Shown piece by piece: positions 34,689 to 46,043 of a stretch of DNA of 64,000 bases. A program made the position numbers and the translations under genes. This DNA is from CAZGUH01 sp964529005 (GTDB lineage Bacteria; Actinomycetota; Acidimicrobiia; Acidimicrobiales; Ilumatobacteraceae). The stretch spans positions 12,533 to 76,532 of the forward strand of contig CAZGUH010000014.1 in assembly GCA_964529005.1 (NCBI GenBank). The letters run 5' to 3'. Each line of letters begins with the position of its first letter. The first letter of the stretch is position 1. The notes beneath the pieces are model-generated. The model saw only the letters and a list, made by a program, of their open reading frames with translations, made no database searches and was not told the origin of the DNA.

Positions 34689-35675
34689 TCAGACGGCGTT
34701 CACCAACGTGGCCCCCGCTTCGACGGCGTCGAGGTTGGCGAGGGTCGTCTCCGCGATCGCGGCGAGCGCCGGACGCGTGAAGAAACCCTGGTGCGCGGTG
34801 AGCAGCACGTTGGGGAACGTGGTGAGCCGAGCGAACGCGTCGTCGGTCAGCACCTCCATCGAGCGGTCCTCGAAGAACAGCGGGCCTTCCTCTTCGTAGA
34901 CGTCGAGGGCGAGCGATCCGATGCGGCCGGACTTCAATCCCTCGATCACCGCCGCGGTGTCGATGAGGGCGCCGCGCCCGGTGTTGACCAGCATCAGACC
35001 GGGCCGCATCTGCGCCACCGCGCGGTCGTCGATCATGTGATACGTCGCCGGCGTCAGAGGGCAGGTCAGCGCGAGGATGTCGCTCGCTGCGAGCAGCTCC
35101 TCGAGCGTGCAGTAGCGCACGCCAGCCGCGACCAGGCGGTCGTCGGCGTGCGGGTCGAACGCCCGCACGACGCACCCGAACGCGGAGAGCAGCAGCGCCA
35201 CGCGCCGCCCGATCTGCCCGGTGCCGACGACGCCCGCGTCCCTGCCGTGGAGACCTTCGCCGAGCAGCCCGACGAGCGAGAAGTTGCCGTCGCGCACCCG
35301 CTGGAACGCGCGGTGCAGGTGGCGATCGAGGCACAGGATCATCGCCAGCGTGTGCTCGGCGACGGCGTCGGGCGCATACGCCGGCACCCTCACCACTGCG
35401 ACGCCGGCCGCCCGCGCCGCGTCGACGTCGACGTTGTTGAAGCCGGCGCAGCGCAACGCGATCGCCCGCACCCCGCAATCGCGCAGGACCGCGATCGTCG
35501 CCGCGTCGACGATGTCGTTGACGAACACGCACACCGCGCCCGCGCCGCGTGCCAGCACCGCGGTGCGCTCGTCGAGGCGCGCGTCGAGCATCTCGATGTC
35601 ATGGCCTTTGGCGCGGTTGGCGGCCTCGAACGCCTCACGGTCGTAGGGCTTGGCGCTGAACAACACGACCCGCAT
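34689..35675 (-). CDS. ldhA: D-lactate dehydrogenase (2-hydroxyacid dehydrogenase, LdhA type)
   Basis: This 328-residue NAD-dependent enzyme reduces pyruvate to D-lactate in its relatives. It closely tracks the E. coli LdhA pattern: VCVFVNDIVD, IALRCAGFNNVDVDAA, VPAYAPDAVAEHTLAMIL, nucleotide motif VVGTGQIGRRV, catalytic Arg in VNTGRGALID, Glu in YEEEGPLFFED and His in LLTAHQGFFT. A fermentative or redox-balancing role is inferred. Confidence 0.92.
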   Translation of the reverse strand: MRVVLFSAKPYDREAFEAANRAKGHDIEMLDARLDERTAVLARGAGAVCVFVNDIVDAATIAVLRDCGVRAIALRCAGFNNVDVDAARAAGVAVVRVPAYAPDAVAEHTLAMILCLDRHLHRAFQRVRDGNFSLVGLLGEGLHGRDAGVVGTGQIGRRVALLLSAFGCVVRAFDPHADDRLVAAGVRYCTLEELLAASDILALTCPLTPATYHMIDDRAVAQMRPGLMLVNTGRGALIDTAAVIEGLKSGRIGSLALDVYEEEGPLFFEDRSMEVLTDDAFARLTTFPNVLLTAHQGFFTRPALAAIAETTLANLDAVEAGATLVNAV

Positions 35676-35732
35676 GACGCTGCATCGTACGGTCCCCCGA
35701 CCGGCGGTCTGGCTCGGGCTACGTTGCGGCCG

Positions 35733-36983
35733 ATGGCTGACATCGCCGCGATCGAGGACTGGTTCGTCCAGCGCGGCGTCCCCCACCTGATCGAGGACTA
35801 CGCCGCGCGCACCGACATCTGGACCCGCGCGCTCCCGCTGCTCGTGGTGGCGTACGTGGCCGGCGGCCTGAACGCGCTCGATGTCGCCGGATGGTCGTGG
35901 CAACGCAACGTGCTGGCGGCCATCGTCGTGATCGGGATCCTCTTCGCCGGGTGGGCGCTGACGAACGTGCTGCTCGGGCGTCCGTTCCTGTCCCGGCCGA
36001 CGCAGGTCGGCCCACCCGAGCTCGTCGCGTTCGTTCTCGGGCCCGGTGTGCCGTCTGCCGTGTTCGCCCAGTGGGAGGACGCCCTGACGTCCGTCGTCGT
36101 CGGCCTGGCGGTGCTCGCCGGGATCTACCTCGGCACCAGCTACGGCGTCGTCCCGTTGACGCGCTGGGCGAGCGGGCGAGCGGCCGCGCAGGTGACCGTG
36201 ATCGGCAGCTTGCTCGTTCGCGCGCTGCCGCTGCTGCTGCTGTTCACGACGTTCCTGTTCATCAACGCCGAGGTGTGGCAGGTGGCCGGGGCGTTGGACG
36301 GCGTGCCGTACTGGGCGACGCTCGGCATCTTCGTCGCGCTGGGCGGCGTGTTCGTGCTGTCGCGGGTGCCGACCACGATGCGCGATCTCGCCGCGTTCAG
36401 CACGTGGGACGAGGTCGCCGACGCGTTGCGCGACACGCCCGCCGCCGACATCGCGCTGCCGGGCGCAGGCGCCCCGCCGACCGTGCGCTTTCGGGCACGG
36501 CAGAAGCTGAACATCGCGTTGCTGATGATCTTCAGCCCGGCGCTCCAGATCACCGCCGTCGCGCTGTTGCTCACCGCGTTCTTCGTGCTGTTCGGGTTCC
36601 TCGCGATCCCGCTGGAGACGACGGCGGGCTGGACCGCGCTCGACGGTGTCGACGTGCTCGCGACGGCGCACGTGAGCGGCCGCGAGCTCGTCGTCACCGA
36701 ACCGCTGCTGCGCGTCGCGGCCTTCCTCGGAGCGTTCACCGGGATGTATTTCACGGTCGTGCTCTCCACCGATGCGACCTACCGGGACGAGTTCGCGGAA
36801 GACGTCCGGCCGCACGTGCACGAGGTGTTCGCGGTCCGCCTGGCCTACCTCCAGGCCCGCGCCGGATCGTCCTCGACCGCAGGGGTGGAGCCCGGCACCG
36901 CGGCGGAGGGGCTCACGTCCGAGCGAGCCACGTCTCCGCGTGGCGCAACCGGCGTTCGAGCTGTGCCGCGGTGGCCTCGGTGA
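35733..36983 (+). CDS. Multi-pass membrane protein of unknown function
   Basis: This 416-residue protein begins MADIAAIEDWFVQRGVPHLIEDYAARTDIWTRALPLLV. About seven or eight hydrophobic segments are seen, with a cytosolic loop of about 80 residues in the middle (VPTTMRDLAAFSTWDEVADALRDT). I do not recognise a characterised family. Its last 71 bases overlap the end of the convergent helicase gene, and the C-terminal 40 residues are low complexity. Confidence 0.82.
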   Translation: MADIAAIEDWFVQRGVPHLIEDYAARTDIWTRALPLLVVAYVAGGLNALDVAGWSWQRNVLAAIVVIGILFAGWALTNVLLGRPFLSRPTQVGPPELVAFVLGPGVPSAVFAQWEDALTSVVVGLAVLAGIYLGTSYGVVPLTRWASGRAAAQVTVIGSLLVRALPLLLLFTTFLFINAEVWQVAGALDGVPYWATLGIFVALGGVFVLSRVPTTMRDLAAFSTWDEVADALRDTPAADIALPGAGAPPTVRFRARQKLNIALLMIFSPALQITAVALLLTAFFVLFGFLAIPLETTAGWTALDGVDVLATAHVSGRELVVTEPLLRVAAFLGAFTGMYFTVVLSTDATYRDEFAEDVRPHVHEVFAVRLAYLQARAGSSSTAGVEPGTAAEGLTSERATSPRGATGVRAVPRWPR

Positions 36984-38541
36984 CACGGGCGATGCCCGAC
37001 AAGCGGTTCAGCTCCGCGTTGACCTTGGCGTGACCCCAGCCCGTCCGGCGAGCGAGCGCCTTCGCCGCGGCGGCGTTGGCGTCACGCAAGCGGCGGCGCA
37101 GCTCGACGCGCGAGATCGTCGGATCGTCGGGCGCGGGTCCGTCGAGAGCGGGAGGATCGGCGAACTCGATCACCACGCCGTGATCGTCGTCGTCGGTCGC
37201 GCCCACGGGTAACGGCTCGCTGTCCCACGGCGCCGGTGCGTCGGCGTGGCCCGTCGCCACCGCCGAGATCACCGCGAACAGGCTCAGCTGCTCGTTGGGA
37301 TCCTTCAACTCGTCGAGCTCCGCGTCGGCGAGCGCCGGATCCACAGGCTCGGCATCTCTCGCCGGGTCGGGCTTGCGCAGGTTGTGCCGGCGCTCGTCGG
37401 CGATCTGATGCGCACGGGCGCGCAGGCGCGGGTCGTCGGGGATGAAGAAGTAGGCGCGATGGTTGCGCGCCCCGCGCCGCCATCGCACGAGGCGTCCCAC
37501 CGCCTGGCGGAAGAACAGCTCGGTGGTCGTCGTCGTGGCGAACACACCGACCGACAGGCGGGGGATGTCGACGCCCTCGCTGACCATGCGCACGGCGACC
37601 ATCCAAGGATCGTCGCTCGCGGCGAAGCGCGTGATGCGGCGTGATGCGTCGGGATCGTCGCTCGTCACCACGACGGCGTCGACGCCGACGCGCCAGCGCA
37701 TGATGCGGGCGATGCCCCGCGCGTGCTCCTGGTCGATGGCGATCACGAGGCCGCCGGTATCCGGGTCGTTGGCCCGCAGCGCCGTCAGACGTTCGTGCGC
37801 TGCGCTCAGCACGGTGGGCAGCCACTGCCCTTCGAGCGACAGCGCCGTCCGCAGCCGCTGGCTGGCGCGGGCGTTGTCGAGCGCGTCGTCGAACGTGGCG
37901 GACATCTGGCTGCCGTCGGGAGCGATCCATTCCATCTCGCCACCGGTACGCGGGAAGTACACCGGGCGCACGACCCTGCCGTCGGTGAGCGCCTGCCCGT
38001 AGCCGTAGACGAAGTCGGGGCACGCCTCGTCCATCTGGTAGCGGACGAACGGGATCGCCGCGGTGTCGGACCGGAACGGTGTGCCGCTCAGCGCCAGCCG
38101 CCGGCGGGCAGGTTCGAACGCGACCCGGGCGCTGTCGCCCCACGCCTTGTCGTCCGCGGCGTGGTGCAACTCGTCGAGCACGACGAAGGCATCCTGCGCG
38201 AGCGACCGCAACGCCGGCGCGGCCGTCGCGACCTGCTGGTAGGTGGTGACGATGCCGTGGAGGTCACGGGGCATCCGGCCATCGCTCGGCGACCAGTTGG
38301 GGTCGAGGTGCAGGGCGAAGCCGTGCGCGGCGGCAGCCCACTGCGACTTGAGGTGGGAGGTGGGGGCGACGACGATCAGGCGGCCAGGGCGCACTCCCAG
38401 TTCGTGTCGGGCTGCGGCCAGGGCGAACGTCGTCTTGCCAGCTCCGGGGGTGGCGACGGCGAGGAAGTCGGGGGACGTCGACGCCGTGAACGCGTCGAAG
38501 GCGGCCTTTTGCCACGGCCGCAGGCGGATCGATCTCGTCAT
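36913..38541 (-). CDS. Superfamily II DEAD/DEAH-box helicase
   Basis: This 542-residue ATP-dependent helicase has motif I VATPGAGKTTFAL, Ia IVVAPTSHLKSQW, II VVLDELHHAADD (DELH box), III LALSGTPFRSD, V VRMVSEGVDIPRLSVGVFAT and VI RQAVGRLVRWRRG. The C-terminal region carries an acidic linker and a small helical domain (SRVELRRRLRDANAAAAKALARRTG) that may bind DNA. It has the compact architecture of XPB-like or restriction-type R subunits, but no nuclease or methylase is nearby, so DNA repair is the simplest guess. Confidence 0.9.
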   Translation of the reverse strand: MTRSIRLRPWQKAAFDAFTASTSPDFLAVATPGAGKTTFALAAARHELGVRPGRLIVVAPTSHLKSQWAAAAHGFALHLDPNWSPSDGRMPRDLHGIVTTYQQVATAAPALRSLAQDAFVVLDELHHAADDKAWGDSARVAFEPARRRLALSGTPFRSDTAAIPFVRYQMDEACPDFVYGYGQALTDGRVVRPVYFPRTGGEMEWIAPDGSQMSATFDDALDNARASQRLRTALSLEGQWLPTVLSAAHERLTALRANDPDTGGLVIAIDQEHARGIARIMRWRVGVDAVVVTSDDPDASRRITRFAASDDPWMVAVRMVSEGVDIPRLSVGVFATTTTTELFFRQAVGRLVRWRRGARNHRAYFFIPDDPRLRARAHQIADERRHNLRKPDPARDAEPVDPALADAELDELKDPNEQLSLFAVISAVATGHADAPAPWDSEPLPVGATDDDDHGVVIEFADPPALDGPAPDDPTISRVELRRRLRDANAAAAKALARRTGWGHAKVNAELNRLSGIARVTEATAAQLERRLRHAETWLART

Positions 38542-38648
38542 CGAACGGATTCGAGGGGTCAGGGGGGTTCGGGGGGAGCAGCATCCTAGAACGCGGCCGC
38601 GCCGCGGCCGGGAGTTCGGAATCGCGGCCCGCGCTCCCCTACATTTCG

Positions 38649-39599
38649 GTGCTCGTGTCGGCCGATCGACCGTTCCGCTTCAGCGTCCAGTGCTCGTCGC
38701 CGGCCGCGATCGACGCCCGCTCGTGGCGGGAGCTGGCCCGACGCTGCGAGGCGCTCGGGTACACCACGCTCACCGTGTCCGACCACCTCGACGAGCAGGT
38801 CGGCCCGATCGCCGCGCTGATGGCCGCAGCGGACGCCACGACGACGCTGCGCATCGGCTCGGTGGTGTTCTGCAACGACTTCCGCCATCCGGTCGCCCTG
38901 GCGAAGGAAGCGGCGACCCTCGACGTGTTGTCCGGCGGGCGGTTCGAGTTCGGGCTCGGGGCCGGCTGGCTGCGCGCCGACTACGACCGCGCCGGCATCA
39001 CGCTCGATGCCGCGGGAGATCGCATCGCCCGCATGGCGGAGGCGCTCACGATCATCACGGCGCTGTGGAGCGGAGAGCCGGTCGACTTCCACGGACAGCA
39101 CTACCACGTCAGCGGTCTGGCCGGCACTCCCCGACCCGTGCAGTCCCCACGCCCGCCCGTGTTCGTCGGCGGTGGCGGTCGGCAGATGCTGACGCTCGCC
39201 GGACGCCACGCCGACATCGTCGGCATCAACGCCTCGATGGCTGCCGGCGTGATCGACGCGTCGATCGGCACCGACGCCACGCCCGCTGCGACGGAACGCA
39301 AGATCGGCTGGATCAAGGAGGCCGCGGGCGATCGCTGGCCGACGCTCGACCTGCACACGCGCGTGCACCTGGCGCTGATCACCGACGATCGCGACGCGGT
39401 CGCCGACGCGTTGGCGTCGGGCTTCGGGTTGACGCCCGCCGACGCTCTCGGGTCGCCACACGCTCTGGTCGGCACGGTGGAGCAGATCGTCGACGACATC
39501 GTCGAGCGCAGGGAGCGCTACGGCATCAACGTCATCGGCCTTCCCCTCGACGCGATGGAGGCGTTCGCCCCGGTCGTCGCCCGGCTGCAGGGAGCCTGA
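38649..39599 (+). CDS. LLM-class (probably F420-dependent) oxidoreductase
   Basis: This 316-residue luciferase-like TIM barrel has FRFSVQCSSPAAIDARSWRELARRCEALGYTTLTVSDHL, then GSVVFCNDFRHPVALAKEAATLDVLSGGRFEFGLGAGW-type sequence and PVFVGGGGRQML. This resembles the actinobacterial F420-dependent subfamily rather than FMN monooxygenases. GTG 38649 or GTG 38655 are the starts. The substrate is unknown. Confidence 0.88.
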   Translation: MLVSADRPFRFSVQCSSPAAIDARSWRELARRCEALGYTTLTVSDHLDEQVGPIAALMAAADATTTLRIGSVVFCNDFRHPVALAKEAATLDVLSGGRFEFGLGAGWLRADYDRAGITLDAAGDRIARMAEALTIITALWSGEPVDFHGQHYHVSGLAGTPRPVQSPRPPVFVGGGGRQMLTLAGRHADIVGINASMAAGVIDASIGTDATPAATERKIGWIKEAAGDRWPTLDLHTRVHLALITDDRDAVADALASGFGLTPADALGSPHALVGTVEQIVDDIVERRERYGINVIGLPLDAMEAFAPVVARLQGA

Positions 39600-39692
39600 C
39601 CGAAGGCATACGCCCGCGGGCGCGCGGGTATGAGGTTCGCGGCCACGCACTCTCCTTCCCGCCGTGCGGGAGCAGCCGACAAGGAGCGACCG

Positions 39693-40916
39693 ATGTCCTT
39701 CGATCCCCTCGACCAGCCGGGCATCCCCGTCGACGAACAGTTCCGCTCGCTGGGCGAGCTGAACCCCACGCCCTACGACAAAGAGGACGTCCACCCGTAC
39801 ACCCGCACGCGGGTGATCTTGATGAACGGCATCGAGGTCGAGTCGATCATCTTCTCCCACCAGTTCGCGCGTCACACCGACAACCTCGAGATCAAGCGCG
39901 CCCTGGCGCTCGGCCGGCGCATCGAACAGCAACAACAGAAGGTTGTCAACGGCCTCAACCCGGGCGAGCAGACACCGCTGGAGACCACCATCGGCTACGA
40001 GCAGGTCGCGGTCGACCTCACCGCATGGCTGGCCCGCAACGAGCCGGACCCGAACCTCAAGCAAGCCCTCGACTTCGCCCTGCTCGAGGACTTCGACCAC
40101 CTCTACCGCTACGCCGATCTCTACGACCTGCTCGACGGCAAGGACGCGGCAGCCCTGACGGACCACCTCACCGAGATCATGCCGGGCCGGCCGACCATGG
40201 TCGAGCACCGCCATCCCTACGACGACGTGCGCCGCCACTTCGACACGCACACCGTCGATCCGCTGTCGCGCTTGCACGTGATGACCATCGTGGCCGCGGA
40301 GCAACAGACGATGAACTTCTACATGAACCACGGCGCCGACTACATCGAGCCGATCGCCCGCGGCCTCTACAGCGAGATCGCGATGATCGAGGAGCAGCAC
40401 GTCACCCACTACGAGTCGTTGCTCGACCCCCTGGACTCGTGGTTGCGCATGTGGCTGTTCCACGAATACAACGAGGTCTACCTGTACTGGTCGATGAGCC
40501 AGCAGGAGTCCGACCCACGGATCCGATCCATCTGGGAGCGGCACTGCGAAATGGAGATCGGGCAGCTCAAGGTCGCGGCGTCGATGCTGGAGCGCTTCGA
40601 AGGCGTCGACCCGCGCGAGCTGCTGCCGCCGGCGATGCCCGACGTCCCGCTCACGTTCGAGGAGAACAAGCAGTACGTCCGCCAGGTGCTCGCGTCGCAG
40701 GTCGACCTGCGGACCGACGGCCTCGACTACGTGCCGCTCGCCGATCTGCCCAAGGACCACCGGTACTTCACGATCCAACGCACGTACGAGACCGCGACGG
40801 CGCCGAGCGAGCGCATCGTCGACCTCGATCGCAGCGAGCGCGGACGTGAATACCGCGACCAACCCGACGGCGATCACCCGATCGCCGCGTTCCAGGAATC
40901 GCTCGTCGGCCGCTGA
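39693..40916 (+). CDS. Large ferritin-like protein of unknown function
   Basis: This 407-residue all-helical protein starts at ATG 39693 after AAGGAG. Repeated Glu/His pairs resemble di-iron helices: FALLEDFDHLYRYADLYD, VMTIVAAEQQTMNFYMNHG, YSEIAMIEEQHVTHYESLLD and HCEMEIGQLKVAASMLERFEG. A conserved-looking opening VHPYTRTRVILMNGIEVESI precedes the bundle. It is 16 bases from a second, smaller ferritin-like gene. Iron oxidation, an oxygenase activity or a structural role are all possible. Confidence 0.78.
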   Translation: MSFDPLDQPGIPVDEQFRSLGELNPTPYDKEDVHPYTRTRVILMNGIEVESIIFSHQFARHTDNLEIKRALALGRRIEQQQQKVVNGLNPGEQTPLETTIGYEQVAVDLTAWLARNEPDPNLKQALDFALLEDFDHLYRYADLYDLLDGKDAAALTDHLTEIMPGRPTMVEHRHPYDDVRRHFDTHTVDPLSRLHVMTIVAAEQQTMNFYMNHGADYIEPIARGLYSEIAMIEEQHVTHYESLLDPLDSWLRMWLFHEYNEVYLYWSMSQQESDPRIRSIWERHCEMEIGQLKVAASMLERFEGVDPRELLPPAMPDVPLTFEENKQYVRQVLASQVDLRTDGLDYVPLADLPKDHRYFTIQRTYETATAPSERIVDLDRSERGREYRDQPDGDHPIAAFQESLVGR

Positions 40917-40932
40917 CGAAAGGACACTTGCC

Positions 40933-41628
40933 ATGACGCTGCTCGCAACGCCCACCGCAGACACCGGGGCGTCGTCGAAGCCGACGCCGATGACCTACGT
41001 CCCGCTCTCTCGGAGCATCGTCGGGGAACCGCCCGCGCTGCCGGAGCTCGGCGGCCTGAACCTCTCGTTCGTGCTCGACAAGATGAGCGACGTCCTCACG
41101 CACGAACGCTGTGGAGCGCACCTGTACCGCTCGGTCGCGCAACGCACGAACAATCCGATGCTGAAGGCGAAGTACGAGAAGTTCGGCGAGGAGACGGCAC
41201 GACACACGCAGCTCGCGGCCGACGTCATCGCGCTGCTCGGCGGCGACCCGATGTACGTCTCGCCGTCGGCTCGGGCGACCGAGGCGATGGACACGAGCCT
41301 GCTCCAGTCCACGTTCCTGCTCGACGGATCCGCCGATCCGGTGACCGCGGAGATGGTGATGCTCGACGCGGTCTTCCTCGCCGAGTCGATCGACCACGCC
41401 AACTGGAAGACGCTCACCGCGCTGATCGCCTCGATGGACGACAGCCCGCTCCAGGGCCAGCTGCGCGAGATCATCGACCAGGTCGAGCAGGAAGAGGACG
41501 AGCATCTGGAGTGGGCCCGTGACATGCGCGAGCGGATGACGATGCTGGAAGCGAAGAGCTCGGCGATGGCCGGCGCGATGCTGCGGGTGGAGGAAGTGGT
41601 CACCCGGGTGCGCGGCTGGTTCAGCTGA
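40933..41628 (+). CDS. Ferritin-like domain protein
   Basis: This 231-residue helical bundle has candidate di-iron ligands in LTHERCGAHLYRS, KFGEETARHTQLAADVIALL, LAESIDHANW and QEEDEHLEWARDMRERM (a classic ExxH). The N terminus is flexible. It probably works with the preceding larger ferritin-like protein, being cotranscribed 16 bases downstream. The metal content is inferred. Confidence 0.82.
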   Translation: MTLLATPTADTGASSKPTPMTYVPLSRSIVGEPPALPELGGLNLSFVLDKMSDVLTHERCGAHLYRSVAQRTNNPMLKAKYEKFGEETARHTQLAADVIALLGGDPMYVSPSARATEAMDTSLLQSTFLLDGSADPVTAEMVMLDAVFLAESIDHANWKTLTALIASMDDSPLQGQLREIIDQVEQEEDEHLEWARDMRERMTMLEAKSSAMAGAMLRVEEVVTRVRGWFS

Positions 41629-41698
41629 GTTTCCGGTCTCGCCGCCGGGCCGAGAGCGGTCCGGCGAGCGCTGAGACCTGAAAGGGGCGGCCGTCTAC

Positions 41699-43268
41699 AT
41701 TGACCGCATCGAAGTCCAGGTCGACCGAAACGACGCCACGCACACCGCACCACCGTCGCAGCCGGCCGCAGCACGAGAGCGCGATCTCGGCGCCGGTCGG
41801 ATCGCGGCAGGTCTCACCGTCGTCCTCCTCGGGGTGGTGCTGCGTGTCTGGCCACGCTCCGCGCTGTGGCTCGACGAGGCCCAATCGGTGTCGATCGCCA
41901 GCGAGCCGCTGACGTCGATCCCCGACGTGCTGCGCGTCGACGGCGCCCCGCCGCTCTACTACATGGTGCTGCACGTGTGGATGGAGCTGTTCGGCTCCGG
42001 TGACAACGCGGTGCGCTCGCTGTCGATCGCGCTGTCGCTGGCCGCGATCGCGCTCGCAGCCGTCGCCGCCGGACGTCTCTGTGGGCGCCGCGCGGCGCTC
42101 GTCGCCGCGGTGGTGATCGCCGCCAACCCGTTCGCCATCCGCTACGCGAGCGAGACGCGGATGTACGCGCTGGTCGCCGTCGAAGTGCTGATCGGCGTGC
42201 TGCTCGTCGACGCGGCGCTGCGGGCGCCCCGGCTGCCGACGCTCGGCGGTCTGGCGCTGACGACAGCCGCCCTGCTGTATACGCACTACTGGGCGATGTA
42301 CCTGGTGTTCGTGACGCTGTGCGCGCTCGGCGTCCGGGCATGGCGGGGCGCGCAACCGCGGCGGCCGGCGAGCGCAACGGTCGTGGCCATGCTGGTGGGA
42401 CTCGCGCTGTGGGCGCCGTGGCTGCCGACGCTCGCGTTCCAGTCCGAGCACACCGCCACACCGTGGACACAGCCGCCCGGCGTGCGCACCCTGTGGCGGC
42501 TCGTCGACCTCGGCACGAACGGGGACGGCGTGTTGCGCCACGTGCTCGGCGTCGCGCTGTTCCTGTTGAGCGCGGCCGCGATCGCGGCTGCCCGGCGCCG
42601 CTCCGGCGGCCGCTTCGCGCTGTCGCCCCGCGCGATCGGGATCACCGCCGCAGCGACCGTCGTGGTGGCGATCGTGGGCGCGGCGATCAGCGGCAGCGCG
42701 TACTCGTCGCGCTACGCAACCGTCGTCTTCCCCCTGGTCGTGCTCGCCGCCACCGCCGGGATCGTCACCCTGCCGCGCCGGCTCCAAGCGTCCGCTGTCG
42801 CGGTCGTCGTGGCGGTGGGCGTCAGCCTGGCGATCACGGAGATCCGCTCCGATCGCACGACCGCGGCGACCACCGTGCCGCTCCTCGTCGCCGCAGCGCA
42901 ACCGGGCGACGTCGTCGTGTACTGCCCCGACCAACTCGGGCCCGCGGCGAGCCGCCTGATCGACCAGCTCGGTCCGTCGACGATCCGTCAGGAGGTCTTC
43001 CCTCCCGGCTCGACACCGCAGCGCGTCGACTGGATCGACTACCGCGCTCGCCACGACGCCGCGGATGGCGCGGCGTTCGTCGACGCGCTCGACGCCGGCG
43101 GGACGACGATCTGGATGATCTGGAGCGGAACCTATCCTGCGACGCAGGAAGCCTGCCTGCGCCTGTTCACCGCGCTGTCGTCCGAGCGCCCCGGTGGCGA
43201 GCAGGTCGCGGCAGACGATCCCTCCGTGTCGGACCACGGCGCGCTGTGGCGGTTCGACCCGCCCGGCG

Positions 43269-43279
<11 letters not shown>
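41699..43279 (+). CDS. GT39-like integral membrane glycosyltransferase
   Basis: This multi-pass GT-C enzyme is related to mannosyl/arabinosyltransferases. PRSALWLDEAQSVSIASEP carries the catalytic acidic loop after helix 1, and APPLYYMVLHVW and FAIRYASETRMYALVAVEV are typical. About ten helices and a C-terminal soluble domain follow. The first conventional start, GTG 41834, would cut helix 1 (GLTVVLLGVVLRVW). The frame continues upstream to 41675 with no ATG/GTG/TTG, and ATT 41699 with AAAGGGG 11 bases before it is the best upstream start. It uses lipid-linked sugar donors by family knowledge. Confidence 0.85.
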
Positions 43280-44735
<1,456 letters not shown>

Positions 44736-44848
44736 GCGACGGTTCCTTGCGCGATGTTCACGTTGCGACTCCTTGCGCCTCCCGCCCGCCTGTCGCTTGT
44801 TTACCCCGCCTCGGCGGCCGCGAGCCCGCGGGCGACACACGTCACATC

Positions 44849-45658
44849 TCACACCCCATGCTGCTCGCGCGCCCGTGACGGCGTGCGCGCCTCGACCGGC
44901 CGGGGTCGGTCGAGCGGCGGCGCCGTATTGCGAGGCGGCGGGAGCAGCAGCTCGACGACCGCCTCGGACACGGATCTGACGGTCGTCCTGGTGCGTCGCG
45001 CATGGTCGCGCAGAATCGAGAACGCCCGGTCCGTCGTCACGCCGAGCTGGGCCGCGGTGACGCCCTTGGCCTGCTCGATCACGACGCGGGCCTCGAGGGC
45101 ATGGCGGAGCTGGCCGGTCACCTCGTCGCTGTCGGCGAGCCGCTGGGCGAGCGCGATCATCGGCACGCCGTGGGCGCCGAGCCGTATCAGCTCGTCGATC
45201 GCCTCGGGCGGCCATGCGCCGGGGTCACGCCGGAACACCGAGAGGTGAGCACGCACGTCAGCGTCGGGACAGAGGCGCACGGTGACCTCGGCACGCAGAC
45301 CGACGGCGCGGGCCACGGCAGCGCAGGTCGGCCATCGCGGGTCGGTCGTCAGGTCCGGCACGACGAGGCGATCGGAGCCCAGCGGGATCGCACCGATGAC
45401 GTCGCGGGCCGAATCCCGGCGCGCCGCGTGCAGGCGTTGCGCCGTCGGCGAGGTGGCGCGCGTGAGCGTCCACCCTGCATCGGGGCAGGCCACGTGGAGC
45501 ACCGCGTCGTGCGCGCCGACCAGGCGCATCGCACCTGCGGCCAGCGCATCGGCCAGCGCCCCAGGGGACGAGCGCGTTCGGGGGGCGCTGACCGTCATCG
45601 CCGCGGTCAGCACAGCGCCCAACGCCTCGATCTCCCGCAGCAGGACAGGGTCACCCAT
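44849..45658 (-). CDS. GAF-ANTAR RNA-binding regulator
   Basis: This 269-residue protein has an N-terminal GAF-like sensor (residues about 15-170) and a C-terminal ANTAR domain with VIEQAKGVTAAQLGVTTDRAFSILRDHARR. ANTAR domains bind tandem RNA hairpins and prevent termination. Its start overlaps the STAS gene stop by eight bases, so the two are coexpressed. A role in transducing a small-molecule or redox signal is inferred. Confidence 0.9.
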   Translation of the reverse strand: MGDPVLLREIEALGAVLTAAMTVSAPRTRSSPGALADALAAGAMRLVGAHDAVLHVACPDAGWTLTRATSPTAQRLHAARRDSARDVIGAIPLGSDRLVVPDLTTDPRWPTCAAVARAVGLRAEVTVRLCPDADVRAHLSVFRRDPGAWPPEAIDELIRLGAHGVPMIALAQRLADSDEVTGQLRHALEARVVIEQAKGVTAAQLGVTTDRAFSILRDHARRTRTTVRSVSEAVVELLLPPPRNTAPPLDRPRPVEARTPSRAREQHGV

Positions 45659-46043
45659 CGATCGCCTCGTGACCTGGCACGACGTCGCCGACCAGGCGGT
45701 CGAGCAGGCCGGCGAGCTCGAAGGTACGCAGCACACGGTCGGACGCCCGAACCACGTGCATGTCGCCGCCGGTCTCCCGCTGGCGGCGCTGGATCCGCAG
45801 CAGGGTCTCGATCCCCGCCGAGTCGACGAACGAGACAGCACTCATGTCGATCTGCACGGTCGCGCCAGGGGCGGCCTCGGCGCGATCCATGATCGGGCGT
45901 CTCGACGCGAGGTCGATCTCGCCCCCGAGGTCGAGATGGACGACGTGGGCGTCGTGCCTGCGATGGATCCACACGCCTTCGGGCACGTCGAGTGGTGGCG
46001 AGGGTGTCCGCGAAAACGATCGACGGAGAGATGGCTTCAGCAC
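45651..46043 (-). CDS. STAS-domain anti-sigma factor antagonist-like protein
   Basis: This 130-residue protein from GTG 46043 has the STAS core VVHLDLGGEIDLASRRPIM and TVQIDMSAVSFVDSAGIETLLRIQRR, with the phosphorylatable Ser in VDSAG. In partner-switching systems this domain binds an anti-sigma kinase. No such kinase is seen here, although a SigF-type sigma factor is encoded divergently 524 bases away. Confidence 0.9.
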   Translation of the reverse strand: MLKPSLRRSFSRTPSPPLDVPEGVWIHRRHDAHVVHLDLGGEIDLASRRPIMDRAEAAPGATVQIDMSAVSFVDSAGIETLLRIQRRQRETGGDMHVVRASDRVLRTFELAGLLDRLVGDVVPGHEAIDG

